From: Bradyrhizobium amphicarpaeae
Lineage (GTDB): Bacteria; Pseudomonadota; Alphaproteobacteria; Rhizobiales; Xanthobacteraceae
Assembly (NCBI RefSeq): GCF_002266435.3
Contig: NZ_CP029426.2
Span: 1,766,001 to 1,830,000, forward strand
DNA length: 64,000 nucleotides
Direction: 5' to 3'
The notes below the pieces were generated by a model. The model searched no databases, was not told where the DNA came from, and saw nothing but the letters and a program-made list of their open reading frames with translations. Made by a program: the position numbers and the translations under genes. Shown in pieces: positions 1 through 8,891 of the stretch (position 1 is its first letter; the number at the start of each line of letters is the position of its first letter).

Positions 1-1
1 C

Positions 2-628
2 CACCTCGAGCCGGCCTACCGGATCGAGGCGGGCGGCGCGTTCGAGGAATCCGCCAAGGGCAACGCCTCGATCTTCGTCCTCTTCCCGCTGATGGTCATG
101 GTGATGCTGACGCTGCTGATGATCCAGCTGCAGAGCTTCTCGCGCCTGATCCTGGTGTTCCTGACCGCGCCGCTCGGCATCGTCGGGGCCTCGTTTGGCC
201 TCAACGTCGCCAATGCCCCGTTCGGCTTCGTGGCGCTGCTCGGCCTGATCGCGCTTGCCGGCATGATCATGCGCAACACGGTCATCCTGGTCGACCAGAT
301 CGAGACCGACGTCTCCCACGGCCTGACCCGGCGCGAGGCGATCGTGGAGGCCACCGTGCGCCGCGCCCGTCCGGTGGTGCTGACCGCGCTCGCGGCCATC
401 CTCGCCATGATCCCGCTGTCGCGCTCGGCCTTCTGGGGCCCGATGGCAATCACCATCATGGGTGGCCTGTTCGTCGCGACCTTCCTGACGCTGCTGTATT
501 TGCCGGGCCTCTATGCACTTTGGTTCCGGAAGAGCCTGGACGAGGCGGGGACGCCCGAGCAGCCTGCCGCGTCGCAGCATGGCAGCGATGATCATCCCGC
601 AATTCCGCTTGCTGAAGCGGCTGAATAA
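2..628 (+). CDS. RND (HAE1-type) efflux transporter permease, C-terminal part (partial)
   Basis: The reading frame is open from the window edge to a TAA at 626-628, so only the last 208 residues are present. Seen: five hydrophobic segments in the spacing of the last transmembrane helices of an RND pump, including GLIALAGMIMRNTVILVDQI and the conserved RARPVVLTALAAILAMIPL stretch, then a short polar tail. Known: such inner-membrane proton antiporters export hydrophobic drugs, solvents or dyes together with a periplasmic adaptor and an outer-membrane channel. Neither partner is visible; they probably lie upstream. The tetR-type gene 34 bases downstream in the same direction is a likely regulator. 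The substrate cannot be told from this fragment. Confidence 0.9.
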   Translation, partial: HLEPAYRIEAGGAFEESAKGNASIFVLFPLMVMVMLTLLMIQLQSFSRLILVFLTAPLGIVGASFGLNVANAPFGFVALLGLIALAGMIMRNTVILVDQIETDVSHGLTRREAIVEATVRRARPVVLTALAAILAMIPLSRSAFWGPMAITIMGGLFVATFLTLLYLPGLYALWFRKSLDEAGTPEQPAASQHGSDDHPAIPLAEAAE

Positions 629-662
629 GTGAGATGAAGTGCTGATTGACGAGTCCTGACAG

Positions 663-1262
663 ATGACACTGATTGCGGAACATATCGAAGGCGACACCCG
701 GGATCGTATTCTCGAGGTGGCCGAGCGGCTGTTCCGTCAGATCGGCTACCAGAAGACCACGGTCGGGGACATCGCCAAGGAGCTCAGGATGAGCCCCGCC
801 AACGTGTATCGCTTCTTCGAATCGAAGAAGGCGATCCATCAGTCGGTGGCGCGCTCGCTCATGGGCGAGGTCGAGCTTGAGGCGCAGCGGATCGTGGCGA
901 AGCCCGGTCCGGTGCCGGAGCGCTTCCGCGAACTGCTCACCACCATCCACCGCATGAACACCGAACGCTATGTCGGCGACAACAAGTTGCACGAGATGGT
1001 CGAGATTGCGATGCAGGAGGACTGGGACGTCTGCGTCAACCACATGGAGTGTATCGCCCGGTTCGTCGGCCAGATGATCGCGCAAGGCGTGGCCTCGGGC
1101 GAGTTCGAGGCGCCGGACCCCCAGCTGGCCTCGCTGTGCGCCTGCACCGCGATGATGCGGTTCTTCCACCCCCAGATGATCGCCCAGTGCGCCACCAAGC
1201 CGGGCCCGACCATCGACCAGATGATCGATTTCGTCATCGCCGGTCTGTCGCCGCGCCACTGA
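663..1262 (+). CDS. TetR/AcrR family transcriptional regulator
   Basis: 199 aa. The N-terminal helix-turn-helix is clear: DRILEVAERLFRQIGYQKTT, then GDIAKELRMSPANVYRFFES at about residues 37-56, the usual TetR DNA-recognition unit. The C-terminal ligand-binding half (about 70-199) is helical and not specific to a known ligand class. ATG follows the RND pump stop by 34 bases on the same strand, so the two are probably co-transcribed and the protein probably represses the pump operon (inference from context; no operator was identified). An imperfect palindromic repeat follows the gene and may end transcription. Confidence 0.9.
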   Translation: MTLIAEHIEGDTRDRILEVAERLFRQIGYQKTTVGDIAKELRMSPANVYRFFESKKAIHQSVARSLMGEVELEAQRIVAKPGPVPERFRELLTTIHRMNTERYVGDNKLHEMVEIAMQEDWDVCVNHMECIARFVGQMIAQGVASGEFEAPDPQLASLCACTAMMRFFHPQMIAQCATKPGPTIDQMIDFVIAGLSPRH

Positions 1263-1297
1263 CGGGGCGGCGGAATTTCTCTTATAAGCAGGCTGAC

Positions 1298-1383
1298 GTA
1301 GCCCGGATGGAGCGAAGCGCAATCCGGGATGGTTCAGCGTTGCGCTAGCGGCCCCGGATTACGCTTCGCTCCATCCGGGCTAC
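1298..1383. repeat. Intergenic palindromic repeat, family A (GTAGCCCGGATG...)
   Basis: Left arm GTAGCCCGGATGGAGCGAAG and right arm CTTCGCTCCATCCGGGCTAC are exact reverse complements around a ~45-base centre. A second member lies at 36364-36447. REP-like dispersed elements of this kind are common between genes in Bradyrhizobium-type genomes (knowledge). It may fold in the mRNA 3' end of the tetR gene. Confidence 0.85.
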
Positions 1384-1404
1384 CAGGATCAGGGAAGGCC
1401 TCGC

Positions 1405-2028
1405 GTGACCGACAAAGACCTGTACTTCTACGAGCCCTGCAAGGGCCACGGCCTCAAGCACGATCCCTTCAACGCCATCATCGCGCCGCGGCCGATCGGC
1501 TGGATTTCCTCCCGCGACACCAAGGGCCATGTCAACCTCGCGCCCTACAGCTTCTTCAACGCGTTCTGCTATGTGCCGCCGATCATCGGCTTCTCCTCCA
1601 CCAATTGGAAGGACACGGTCGAGAACATCCAGCAGACCGGCGAGTTCGTCTGGAATCTCGCCACGATGGACCTTGCCAAGCACATGAACGCGACTGCCGC
1701 GCATGTCGCCCCCGAGGTCGACGAATTCGAGATCGCGGGCCTCACCGCCGTGCCCGGCAAGCTCGTCAATGTGCCGCGCGTCGGCGAGAGCCCCGTCGCC
1801 TTCGAGTGCAAAGTGTCCGACATCGTCCGCCTCAAGGGCGCCGACGGCAAGGAGGCCGATGCCTGGCTGACGCTGGGCGAGGTCGTCGCCGTCCACATCG
1901 ACAAGGCCATGATCGAGGACGGCGTCTACCAGACCGCCGCCGCCCGCCCGATCGTCCGCGCCGGCCGCCGCGGCGATTATTTCGAAATCAAGCCGGAAAA
2001 CATGTTCGAGATGGTGCGCCCGGATTAA
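1405..2028 (+). CDS. Flavin reductase family protein (FMN-binding split barrel)
   Basis: 207 aa, GTG start preceded by an AGGGAAGG Shine-Dalgarno-like run at 1391. The sequence has the layout of the flavin-reductase-like / DIM6-NTAB family: an early PFNAIIAPRPIGWISSRD segment (about residues 22-40), then NLAPYSFFNAFCYVPPIIGF, and an EFVWNLAT strand. Members bind FMN and either pass reduced flavin to an oxygenase or act alone as NAD(P)H:flavin oxidoreductases. No partner oxygenase is adjacent, so the physiological role is open. It stands alone between two palindromic repeats. Confidence 0.88.
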   Translation: MTDKDLYFYEPCKGHGLKHDPFNAIIAPRPIGWISSRDTKGHVNLAPYSFFNAFCYVPPIIGFSSTNWKDTVENIQQTGEFVWNLATMDLAKHMNATAAHVAPEVDEFEIAGLTAVPGKLVNVPRVGESPVAFECKVSDIVRLKGADGKEADAWLTLGEVVAVHIDKAMIEDGVYQTAAARPIVRAGRRGDYFEIKPENMFEMVRPD

Positions 2029-2048
2029 TCCCGCTCGCTCTCTCCGCT

Positions 2049-2154
2049 GTCATTCCGGGGCGACGCGTCAGCGTCGAGCCCGGAATCCATCGAGCCGCAG
2101 AGTGGTTGGATGAATGGATTCCGGGCTCGCGCCAAGAGGCGAGCCCGGAACGAC
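2049..2154. repeat. Intergenic palindromic repeat, family B (GTCATTCCGGG...)
   Basis: Outer arms read GTCATTCCGGGGCGACGCG and, inverted, ...GAGCCCGGAACGAC, with a second internal inverted pair GGAATCCATCGAG / GAATGGATTCC. The same core (CATTCCGGG...CCCGGAATGAC) recurs at 9748-9848, 32027-32065 and 62256-62294. The rest of the 2029-2333 gap holds no gene that I can support. Confidence 0.85.
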
Positions 2155-2333
2155 GTGGGGGAGACATCTGGCCCCATCCCTCTCCCGGAACTGCCAGCAC
2201 GACCCGGCCGTTATGGCCCCGGGGCGGCCGCCCGGCCGCGTCAATTCGCTTCATTTCGCAGCCGAAGTGTTCACTCGCCCCGGCCACTTTCCGCTAAAAT
2301 GCCCGACAAACGCGCCGATGCATGAGGTCAGCC

Positions 2334-4601
2334 ATGAGCTTCCGCCGCGACACCATCACCAAGCCGATATTTTCCTGGGCCCGCGGCGTGCTGCCGGCGA
2401 TGTCCGATACCGAACGCGAGGCGCTGGAGGCGGGTGACGTCTGGTGGGATGCCGATCTCTTCACCGGCAACCCCGATTGGTCGAAGCTGCTGAAAATTGC
2501 GCCGGCCAAACTGACTGAGGAGGAGCGGGCCTTCCTCGACGGCCCCGTCGAAGAGCTCTGCGCCATGCTCGACGAGTGGAAGATTTTTTGGGAATGGCGC
2601 GATTTGCCGCCGGATGTCTGGCACTTCGTCAAGCGCGAAAAGTTCTTCGGCATGATCATTCCGAAGGAATTCGGCGGCCTCGGCTTCTCGCCCTACGCCC
2701 ATTCGGAAGTCGTGCGCAAGATCTCGACCCGCTCGATTGCGGCCGCCGTGACGGTGATGGTGCCGAATTCGCTCGGGCCCGGTGAGCTGCTGATGCATTT
2801 CGGCACCAAAGAGCAGCGGGAGCGCTGGCTGCCGCGCCTCGCCGATGGCCGCGACATTCCCTGCTTCGGCCTCACCAGCCCGGAAGCCGGCTCCGATGCC
2901 GCTTCGATGGTCGACACCGGCATCATCTGCAAGGGTACCTTCGAGGACCGCGAGGTCATCGGCCTCAGGCTCAACTGGCACAAGCGCTACATCACGCTCG
3001 GCCCGGTCGCGACCCTGCTTGGGCTCGCCTTCAAGGCTTACGACCCGGATCATCTCGTTGGACAGCAGGAGGAGCTCGGCATCACGGTCGCGCTGATCCC
3101 GACCAATTTGCCCGGTGTCGAGATTGGCCAGCGCCACCTGCCGTCGATGCAGGTGTTCCAGAACGGCCCGAACCGGGGCCGCGATGTCTTCATCCCGCTC
3201 GACTACGTCATCGGCGGCAAGGAGCGGCTGGGGCAGGGCTGGAAGATGCTGATGACCGCGCTCGCCGCCGGCCGCGGCATTTCGCTGCCCTCACTGTCGG
3301 CGGCCGGCGCCGCTTATGCGGCCCGCACGACCGGCGCCTATGCCCGCATCCGCGAGCAGTTCGGCATCTCCATTTCCAAGTTCGAGGGGGTCGAGGAGCC
3401 GCTCGCGCGCATCGTCGCAACCGCCTATCAGCTCGACGCCGCGCGCCGGCTCACTTGTGCGGCCTTGAATGCCGGCGTTCATCCTGCCGTCATCTCCGGC
3501 ATCATGAAGCTGCATGCGACCGAGCGGATGCGCACCGCGGTCGACGACGCCATGGACATCCACGGCGGCAAGGCCGTGATCGACGGCCCGCAGAATTATC
3601 TCGGCAATCTCCACCGCGCCGTGCCCGTCGGCATCACGGTGGAGGGCGCCAACATCCTCAGCCGCAACCTCATCGTGTTCGGGCAGGGCGCGATCCGCGC
3701 CCATCCCTATCTGCTCGCCGAGATGACCGCGCTTGCCGACACCGACCGCGACCGCGGGCTCGCCGCGTTCGACAAGGCGTTCTGGAAACATGTTGGCCAC
3801 AGCGTCCGAACCCTGTTCCGGGCTTTCGGCCGGAGCTGGACTTTCGGCGCGTTCGCGATGGCGCCTGACGCGGGCGACGCCACGCCCTTCTATCGCCAGC
3901 TCTCGCGCTATTCGGCGGCATTTGCGCTCTGCGCCGACATGGCGCTCCTGACGCTCGGCGGCGCACTCAAGCGCAAGGAGATGCTGTCGGCGCGCTTCGG
4001 CGACATCCTGTCCGAGCTGTACCTGCTATCGGCGGCGCTGAAACGCTGGCAGGACGAGGGCCGGCAGAAGGAAGACTTTGCCGCGCTGGAATGGTGCATG
4101 GCGACCGGCTTCAAGACGATCGAAAACAGGCTTGCGGAAATCCTCGCCAATCTGCCGAACCGTTTCGTCGCGGGCTTCCTCAAGCTCGTGATCCAGCCGT
4201 TCGGTGCCCGCGTGCTCGGCCCGTCCGACCGGGTCGTTCACCAATGTGCTGGGATCGTGCTGGAGCCTTCGGCCGCGCGCGAGCGGCTCACGCCGGACCT
4301 GGCCCATGTCGACGACGACGGCGGCTTCGCCCGGCTGGAGCGCGCGTTCACGCTGGTCACGGGCACCGACGCCATCGCCAAGCGCATGCGCGCGGCGCAC
4401 ATCCGCGACTGGAAGGACGCCGTGGCCAAGGGCGTGATCACGCAGGCTGAAGGCGAGCAGCTTGCCGAGGCTCACGAAGCGGTCACAAAAGTCATCGAGG
4501 TCGACGATTTTGCGCCGGAGGCGCTGTCGCCGATTTACAAGAAATCCGGCGACGTGCATCAGTTCTTCCAGGACCTGGGTGAACAGAGGGCGGCGAGCTG
4601 A
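2334..4601 (+). CDS. fadE: Acyl-CoA dehydrogenase, FadE type
   Basis: 755 aa from the ATG at 2334, chosen because GAGGT lies 5-9 bases upstream; an in-frame ATG at 2322 would add four residues. It catalyses the first, FAD-dependent oxidation of long-chain acyl-CoA to 2-enoyl-CoA. Seen: the acyl-CoA dehydrogenase core over about residues 70-500, with CFGLTSPEAGSDAASM near 176 (FAD/substrate strand) and VEGANILSRNLIVFGQGA near 434. The long C-terminal extension and overall size match the large FadE class (E. coli FadE is ~814 aa) rather than the ~380-aa soluble dehydrogenases. Its stop shares one base with the thiolase start (TGATG), so the two are translationally coupled in a fad operon. Confidence 0.92.
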   Translation: MSFRRDTITKPIFSWARGVLPAMSDTEREALEAGDVWWDADLFTGNPDWSKLLKIAPAKLTEEERAFLDGPVEELCAMLDEWKIFWEWRDLPPDVWHFVKREKFFGMIIPKEFGGLGFSPYAHSEVVRKISTRSIAAAVTVMVPNSLGPGELLMHFGTKEQRERWLPRLADGRDIPCFGLTSPEAGSDAASMVDTGIICKGTFEDREVIGLRLNWHKRYITLGPVATLLGLAFKAYDPDHLVGQQEELGITVALIPTNLPGVEIGQRHLPSMQVFQNGPNRGRDVFIPLDYVIGGKERLGQGWKMLMTALAAGRGISLPSLSAAGAAYAARTTGAYARIREQFGISISKFEGVEEPLARIVATAYQLDAARRLTCAALNAGVHPAVISGIMKLHATERMRTAVDDAMDIHGGKAVIDGPQNYLGNLHRAVPVGITVEGANILSRNLIVFGQGAIRAHPYLLAEMTALADTDRDRGLAAFDKAFWKHVGHSVRTLFRAFGRSWTFGAFAMAPDAGDATPFYRQLSRYSAAFALCADMALLTLGGALKRKEMLSARFGDILSELYLLSAALKRWQDEGRQKEDFAALEWCMATGFKTIENRLAEILANLPNRFVAGFLKLVIQPFGARVLGPSDRVVHQCAGIVLEPSAARERLTPDLAHVDDDGGFARLERAFTLVTGTDAIAKRMRAAHIRDWKDAVAKGVITQAEGEQLAEAHEAVTKVIEVDDFAPEALSPIYKKSGDVHQFFQDLGEQRAAS

Positions 4602-5884
4602 TGGCACGACCGGTTTTCATCGTTGACGGCAGCCGGACGCCGTTCCTGAAGGCGCGCTCGGGCCCCGGGCCGTTCACGCCGGTCGATCTCGCCGTGCAGT
4701 GCGGACGGCCGCTGCTGGCGCGGCAGCCGTTCGCGGCGACTGCTTTCGACCAGGTCATCCTCGGCTGTGTCAACGTGATCGCGGACGAGATGAATCCGGC
4801 CCGCGTCGCCGCGCTTCGGCTCGGCATGGGCGAGGACATGGTCGCCTTCACCGTGCAGATCAATTGCGGCTCCGGCATGCAGTCGATCGACACGGCCTAT
4901 CGTTACATCCGCGAAGGCCATGCCGACATGATCCTCGCCGGCGGCACCGAGGCTCTGAGTCATGCGCCGCTGGTCTGGCCCAATTCCGGCGTGCGCTGGT
5001 TCGCCGGCCTTGCCACAGCCAAGGGCATCGCCGCGAAGGCCGCCGCCGCGTTCAAGCTGCGGCCGCGCGATCTCAAGCCCATCATTGGCCTGGAGCGCGG
5101 GCTGACCGACCCCATCACCGATCTGAACATGGGGCAGACCGCCGAAGTCGTCGGCCATCTCTTCGGCATTACGCGCGCGCAGTCCGATGCCTACGCCGCC
5201 GAGAGCCATCGCCGGCTCGCGCATGCGCAGACGGAGGGCTATCTAAAGGGCGAGGTCGAGACCGCGTTCTCCCGTAATGGAAAATTCTTCGACCACGACG
5301 ATGGCGTACGTCCGGACTCGACGGCCGAGACGCTAGCAAAGCTCCGGCCGGTGTTCGAGCGTCCCTGGGGCAAGGTCACCGCCGGCAATTCCTCGCAGAT
5401 CACCGACGGCGCGTCCTGGGTGATCCTCGCCTCCGACGCCGCGGTCGCAAAGCACAGGCTGACGCCGAAGGCCGTCATCGTCGACAGCAATTGGGCCGCG
5501 CTCGACCCTAGCATCATGGGTCTCGGTCCGGTGATGTCGGCGACGCCGCTGCTTCAGCGCAACGGCCTCACCATCAAGGACGTCGAGACCTGGGAGCTGA
5601 ACGAAGCCTTCGCGACGCAGGTGCTTGGTTGCCTGGCTGCCTGGAATGACGACAAGTTCTGCCGCGAGATTCTCGGCCTTGACGGCGCCGCCGGCGAGGT
5701 CGACCGCGAAAAGCTCAATGTCGATGGCGGCGCGATCTCGCTCGGCCATCCCGTCGGCACCTCCGGCAATCGAATCGTGTTGCATCTCGTCAATGCGATG
5801 AAGCGGCTCGGCACGCGGCGCGGAATTGCCACCGAGTGCATCGGCGGCGGGCTCGGCGGCGCCATGCTGATCGAGGCGGTGTGA
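4601..5884 (+). CDS. fadI: Acetyl-CoA C-acyltransferase (beta-ketothiolase)
   Basis: 427 aa. Performs the last step of beta-oxidation, thiolytic cleavage of 3-ketoacyl-CoA to acetyl-CoA and a shortened acyl-CoA. All thiolase residues are visible: nucleophilic Cys89 in NCGSGMQS, His383 in SLGHPVGTSG, and Cys413 in TECIGGGLGG near the C-terminus. Also seen is the NEAFA loop (ELNEAFATQV). It is coupled to fadE by a one-base overlap and is followed after two bases by the multifunctional subunit. The ~430-aa length and the pairing with a FadJ-like partner favour FadI over the ~390-aa FadA; the symbol is assigned by analogy. Confidence 0.92.
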   Translation: MARPVFIVDGSRTPFLKARSGPGPFTPVDLAVQCGRPLLARQPFAATAFDQVILGCVNVIADEMNPARVAALRLGMGEDMVAFTVQINCGSGMQSIDTAYRYIREGHADMILAGGTEALSHAPLVWPNSGVRWFAGLATAKGIAAKAAAAFKLRPRDLKPIIGLERGLTDPITDLNMGQTAEVVGHLFGITRAQSDAYAAESHRRLAHAQTEGYLKGEVETAFSRNGKFFDHDDGVRPDSTAETLAKLRPVFERPWGKVTAGNSSQITDGASWVILASDAAVAKHRLTPKAVIVDSNWAALDPSIMGLGPVMSATPLLQRNGLTIKDVETWELNEAFATQVLGCLAAWNDDKFCREILGLDGAAGEVDREKLNVDGGAISLGHPVGTSGNRIVLHLVNAMKRLGTRRGIATECIGGGLGGAMLIEAV

Positions 5885-5886
5885 CC

Positions 5887-8001
5887 ATGGATTCGAAGAT
5901 CATGACCGCGCTGGGCGACCGCGTGCTGGAGCTCGGACCCAAGCCGGCGACGGACAGTCCCTACAGGCACTTCAAGCTGACGCGCGATGAGGACGGCGTG
6001 GCCTGGCTGCTGTTCGACCGCGCGGACGCCAGCGCCAACACGCTGTCCTCGGACGTGATGGAGGAGTTCGATGCCGTGCTCGCGGTGATCGAGACCGAGC
6101 GTCCCGCCGGCCTCGTGATCCGCTCCGCCAAACCGTCCGGCTTCATCGCCGGCGCCGACGTCAACGAATTCCGTGGTGCCAGCGATCCCGGGATCGCCGG
6201 CGATCCCGGGATGGTCGAGATGCGCATCCGCGCCGCGCATGCGGTGGTGGATCATCTCGAAGCCTTGAAGCTGCCGACGGTCGCCGTGATCCACGGCTTC
6301 TGCCTCGGCGGCGGCCTCGAGGTTGCGCTCGCCTGCCAGTCGCGCATCGCGATCGATGGGGCGCGCTTCGGCTTCCCGGAGGTGATGCTGGGTCTGCATC
6401 CCGGCCTCGGCGGCACCGCGCGTTTCACCGCGCTGGTCAATCCCACCCAGTCGATGGCGTTGATGCTGACCGGCCGCACCATCGATGCGCGCCGCGCCAA
6501 GGCGCTCGGTCTCGTCGATACCGTGACGCAGGAGCGTCATGTCCGGGGCGCGGTGAAGGACGCACTGTTCGGCCGGCTGAAGCGGGCCAAGCCCGGTCTT
6601 CTCACGCGTGCGGCGAATTTCGGCTTTGTGCGCGGTCTCCTGGCCAAGCGCATGCGGTCGGAGGCGGCGAAGGCGGCGCCCCGCGAACACTATCCCGCGC
6701 CTTACGCGCTGATCGACCTCTGGGAGGCCCATGGCGGCAACAAGGCCGCGATGCTGAAGGCCGAGCAGGCCTCGTTCGCCAGGCTGATGGTGACGCCGAC
6801 CGCCCAGAACCTGATCCGGGTCTTCTTCCTGCGCGAGCAGATGAAGAAGGCGGCAGGCAGCGGTAACACCATCAAGCACGTCCATGTCATCGGCGCCGGC
6901 GCCATGGGCGGCGACATCGCGGCTTGGGTCGCCGGGCAGGGGCTGCGCGTCTCGCTCGCCGACATGAAGGCCGAGCCGATCGCGGGCGCCGTCAAGCGCG
7001 CCGCCGAACTCTACGGCAAGATCATCCGCAAGCCGACAGAGGTGCGCGACGCGCTTGATCGGCTGATCCCGGACATGGACGGAGAGGGCGTCCGCAATGC
7101 CGATCTCATCATCGAGGCAGTCCCTGAGAAGCTCGAGCTGAAGCAGAAGGTCTACGCCGGGCTCGAGCCGCGGATGAAGCCGGCCGCGATTCTCGCTACC
7201 AACACGTCGAGCATTCCGCTTCAGGATCTGCGCACCGCGCTGGCGCGGCCCGAGCGGCTGGTCGGCCTGCATTTCTTCAATCCGGTGTCGCGGCTGCAAT
7301 TGGTCGAGGTCGTCAGTCACGACGGCAACGACCCACAGGTGCTGAGGGAGGCGCTGGCTTTCGTCGGCGCGATCGATCGTCTGCCGCTCTCCGTGAAGAG
7401 CTCGCCGGGCTTCCTCGTCAACCGGGCGCTGACGCCGTACATGCTCGAAGCCATGGTGATGCTGGACGAGAAGACCGACCAGCGCCTGATCGACGCCGCG
7501 GCCGAGCAGTTCGGCATGCCGATGGGGCCGATCGAACTCGCTGACCAGGTCGGGCTCGACATCTGCCTCGACGTCGGCGACATGCTGCGCACCAAGTTCG
7601 GTGACCTCCTGCCGCCCACCCCCGCATGGTTGCGCGAAAAAGTCGCCAAGGGCGAGCTTGGCCGCAAGACCGGCAAGGGCTTCTATACCTGGAAGGACGG
7701 CAAGGCCGAGAAGGCGCCACTCCCCGACACCGGTCCGCGCGTCACCGACCAGATGATCGACCGCCTGATGCTGCCGATGTCCAATGTCTGCGTCGCCTGC
7801 CTACGCGAGGGCATCGTCGACGATCCCGATGCGGTCGACGGCGCCATGATCTTCGGTACCGGCTATGCACCGTTCCGCGGCGGACCGCTGAACTATGCGC
7901 GCACGCGCGGCGTGGAGAATGTCGTGTCCACGTTGCGCGGGCTCGCCGAGCGATTCGGCGGACGTTTCGCGCCGGATGCGGGCTGGGACAGTTTGCAATA
8001 G
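5887..8001 (+). CDS. fadJ: Multifunctional enoyl-CoA hydratase / 3-hydroxyacyl-CoA dehydrogenase
   Basis: 704 aa from the ATG at 5887, two bases after the thiolase stop; the open frame extends 17 codons further upstream but that part overlaps fadI. The N-terminal crotonase domain contains SGFIAGADVNEF and CLGGGLEVALACQSRIA, the oxyanion-hole segments. The NAD-binding domain starts at VIGAGAMGGDIA (GAGAMG at 336-341), followed by ATNTSSIPL and LVGLHFFNPVSRLQLVEVV of the 3-hydroxyacyl-CoA dehydrogenase. The two C-terminal dehydrogenase domains end near the stop. It converts 2-enoyl-CoA to 3-ketoacyl-CoA and feeds the adjacent thiolase, with which it probably forms a complex. Confidence 0.93.
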   Translation: MDSKIMTALGDRVLELGPKPATDSPYRHFKLTRDEDGVAWLLFDRADASANTLSSDVMEEFDAVLAVIETERPAGLVIRSAKPSGFIAGADVNEFRGASDPGIAGDPGMVEMRIRAAHAVVDHLEALKLPTVAVIHGFCLGGGLEVALACQSRIAIDGARFGFPEVMLGLHPGLGGTARFTALVNPTQSMALMLTGRTIDARRAKALGLVDTVTQERHVRGAVKDALFGRLKRAKPGLLTRAANFGFVRGLLAKRMRSEAAKAAPREHYPAPYALIDLWEAHGGNKAAMLKAEQASFARLMVTPTAQNLIRVFFLREQMKKAAGSGNTIKHVHVIGAGAMGGDIAAWVAGQGLRVSLADMKAEPIAGAVKRAAELYGKIIRKPTEVRDALDRLIPDMDGEGVRNADLIIEAVPEKLELKQKVYAGLEPRMKPAAILATNTSSIPLQDLRTALARPERLVGLHFFNPVSRLQLVEVVSHDGNDPQVLREALAFVGAIDRLPLSVKSSPGFLVNRALTPYMLEAMVMLDEKTDQRLIDAAAEQFGMPMGPIELADQVGLDICLDVGDMLRTKFGDLLPPTPAWLREKVAKGELGRKTGKGFYTWKDGKAEKAPLPDTGPRVTDQMIDRLMLPMSNVCVACLREGIVDDPDAVDGAMIFGTGYAPFRGGPLNYARTRGVENVVSTLRGLAERFGGRFAPDAGWDSLQ

Positions 8002-8058
8002 GGGGCCGCCGGTTAAAAGATGCTATCATGGGTGGTGGAGCCTGTGGGAGTATCGCCG

Positions 8059-8811
8059 ATGCCGACGATCCCGTTCTTCCAGCAAGCCACCCTGCGCGAG
8101 ATCATCATCACCCGGCTGTGCTGCGGGGCCGATGTCGTCGTGATCCTTTGTTGCGTCGGCTATCTCGTCGGAAATTATCCGGCGGTGGGATTGCGCTGGC
8201 CGTGGTTGATCGTGGCACTCCTGGCCGGATATTTCCTCGCTGACCTTTTCTCGGGGCTGGTGCATTGGGTGGTCGACACTTGGCTCGACGAGGGGATGCT
8301 TGGGCGCGGCATCGCAATCACGCGGGAGCATCACACCCATCCCGGTCACGTGCTGCTCTACGGATTCCTCGATCAGGCGTCTCTCGGTGCGGCGCCGAGC
8401 GCGGTGGTGGTCGGGGGCGCGGCCACCGTCACGGCGTTGTTTCCGGTTTCCGCACTCACCTATGCGCTGATGGTCGTGTGGTTCGTGATCGCGACCTGCA
8501 TGCTGTTTGGCATGAGCTTTCACAATCTCGCGCACTGGCAGGTCCGCCCGCTGCTCCTGCGCATGGCGCAACGGCTGCATCTGGTCTGCTCACCCGAGCA
8601 TCATTGGTGTCATCACCGTGACCACACCATCCGTTATTGTGTCATCAATGGATGGGCCAATTATCCGTGCGATCGTCTCCGGCTGTGGAGCAGGCTGGAA
8701 CGGCTGGTAACGGCGACGACCGGACGCGTGCCCCGGGCCGACGATGCGGAGTGGCAACGCAAGCTGAACGATACCGGAATCTTCGTCGCCTCGCGGCGGC
8801 CGATGAGATAG
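8059..8811 (+). CDS. CarF/TMEM189-like lipid desaturase (plasmanylethanolamine desaturase family)
   Basis: 250 aa from ATG 8059, chosen for the GGGAG at 8046-8050; an upstream ATG at 8020 has no good ribosome site. The family (Kua/TMEM189, CarF in Myxococcus, PEDS1 in animals) inserts the vinyl-ether double bond of plasmalogens using a His-ligated di-iron centre. Seen: DLFSGLVHWVVDTW with His69, TREHHTHP with His91, 92 and 94, SFHNLAHWQ with His155 and 159, and PEHHWCHHRDHTIRYCVING with His181, 182, 185, 186 and 189, plus several membrane segments (about 21-40, 48-68, 112-152). This His pattern and the terminal INGWANYP match the family closely. It lies 57 bases after the fad operon and may be part of it. 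Substrate is inferred, not shown. Confidence 0.8.
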   Translation: MPTIPFFQQATLREIIITRLCCGADVVVILCCVGYLVGNYPAVGLRWPWLIVALLAGYFLADLFSGLVHWVVDTWLDEGMLGRGIAITREHHTHPGHVLLYGFLDQASLGAAPSAVVVGGAATVTALFPVSALTYALMVVWFVIATCMLFGMSFHNLAHWQVRPLLLRMAQRLHLVCSPEHHWCHHRDHTIRYCVINGWANYPCDRLRLWSRLERLVTATTGRVPRADDAEWQRKLNDTGIFVASRRPMR

Positions 8812-8891
8812 CGCATGCCTGTCTCGTGCCGATGTTGCGCAAGGCGCCGCGGCTTTGTATCCAGAGCGGAGAGCCGCGGGAGATCGACCAC

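Noticed and set aside
5554..7320. 588-aa open frame antisense to fadI-fadJ
   Set aside because: Codon-bias shadow across two conserved genes; no family resemblance.
8020..8058. Upstream ATG of the CarF-like gene
   Set aside because: No Shine-Dalgarno; the ATG at 8059 has GGGAG at ideal spacing.
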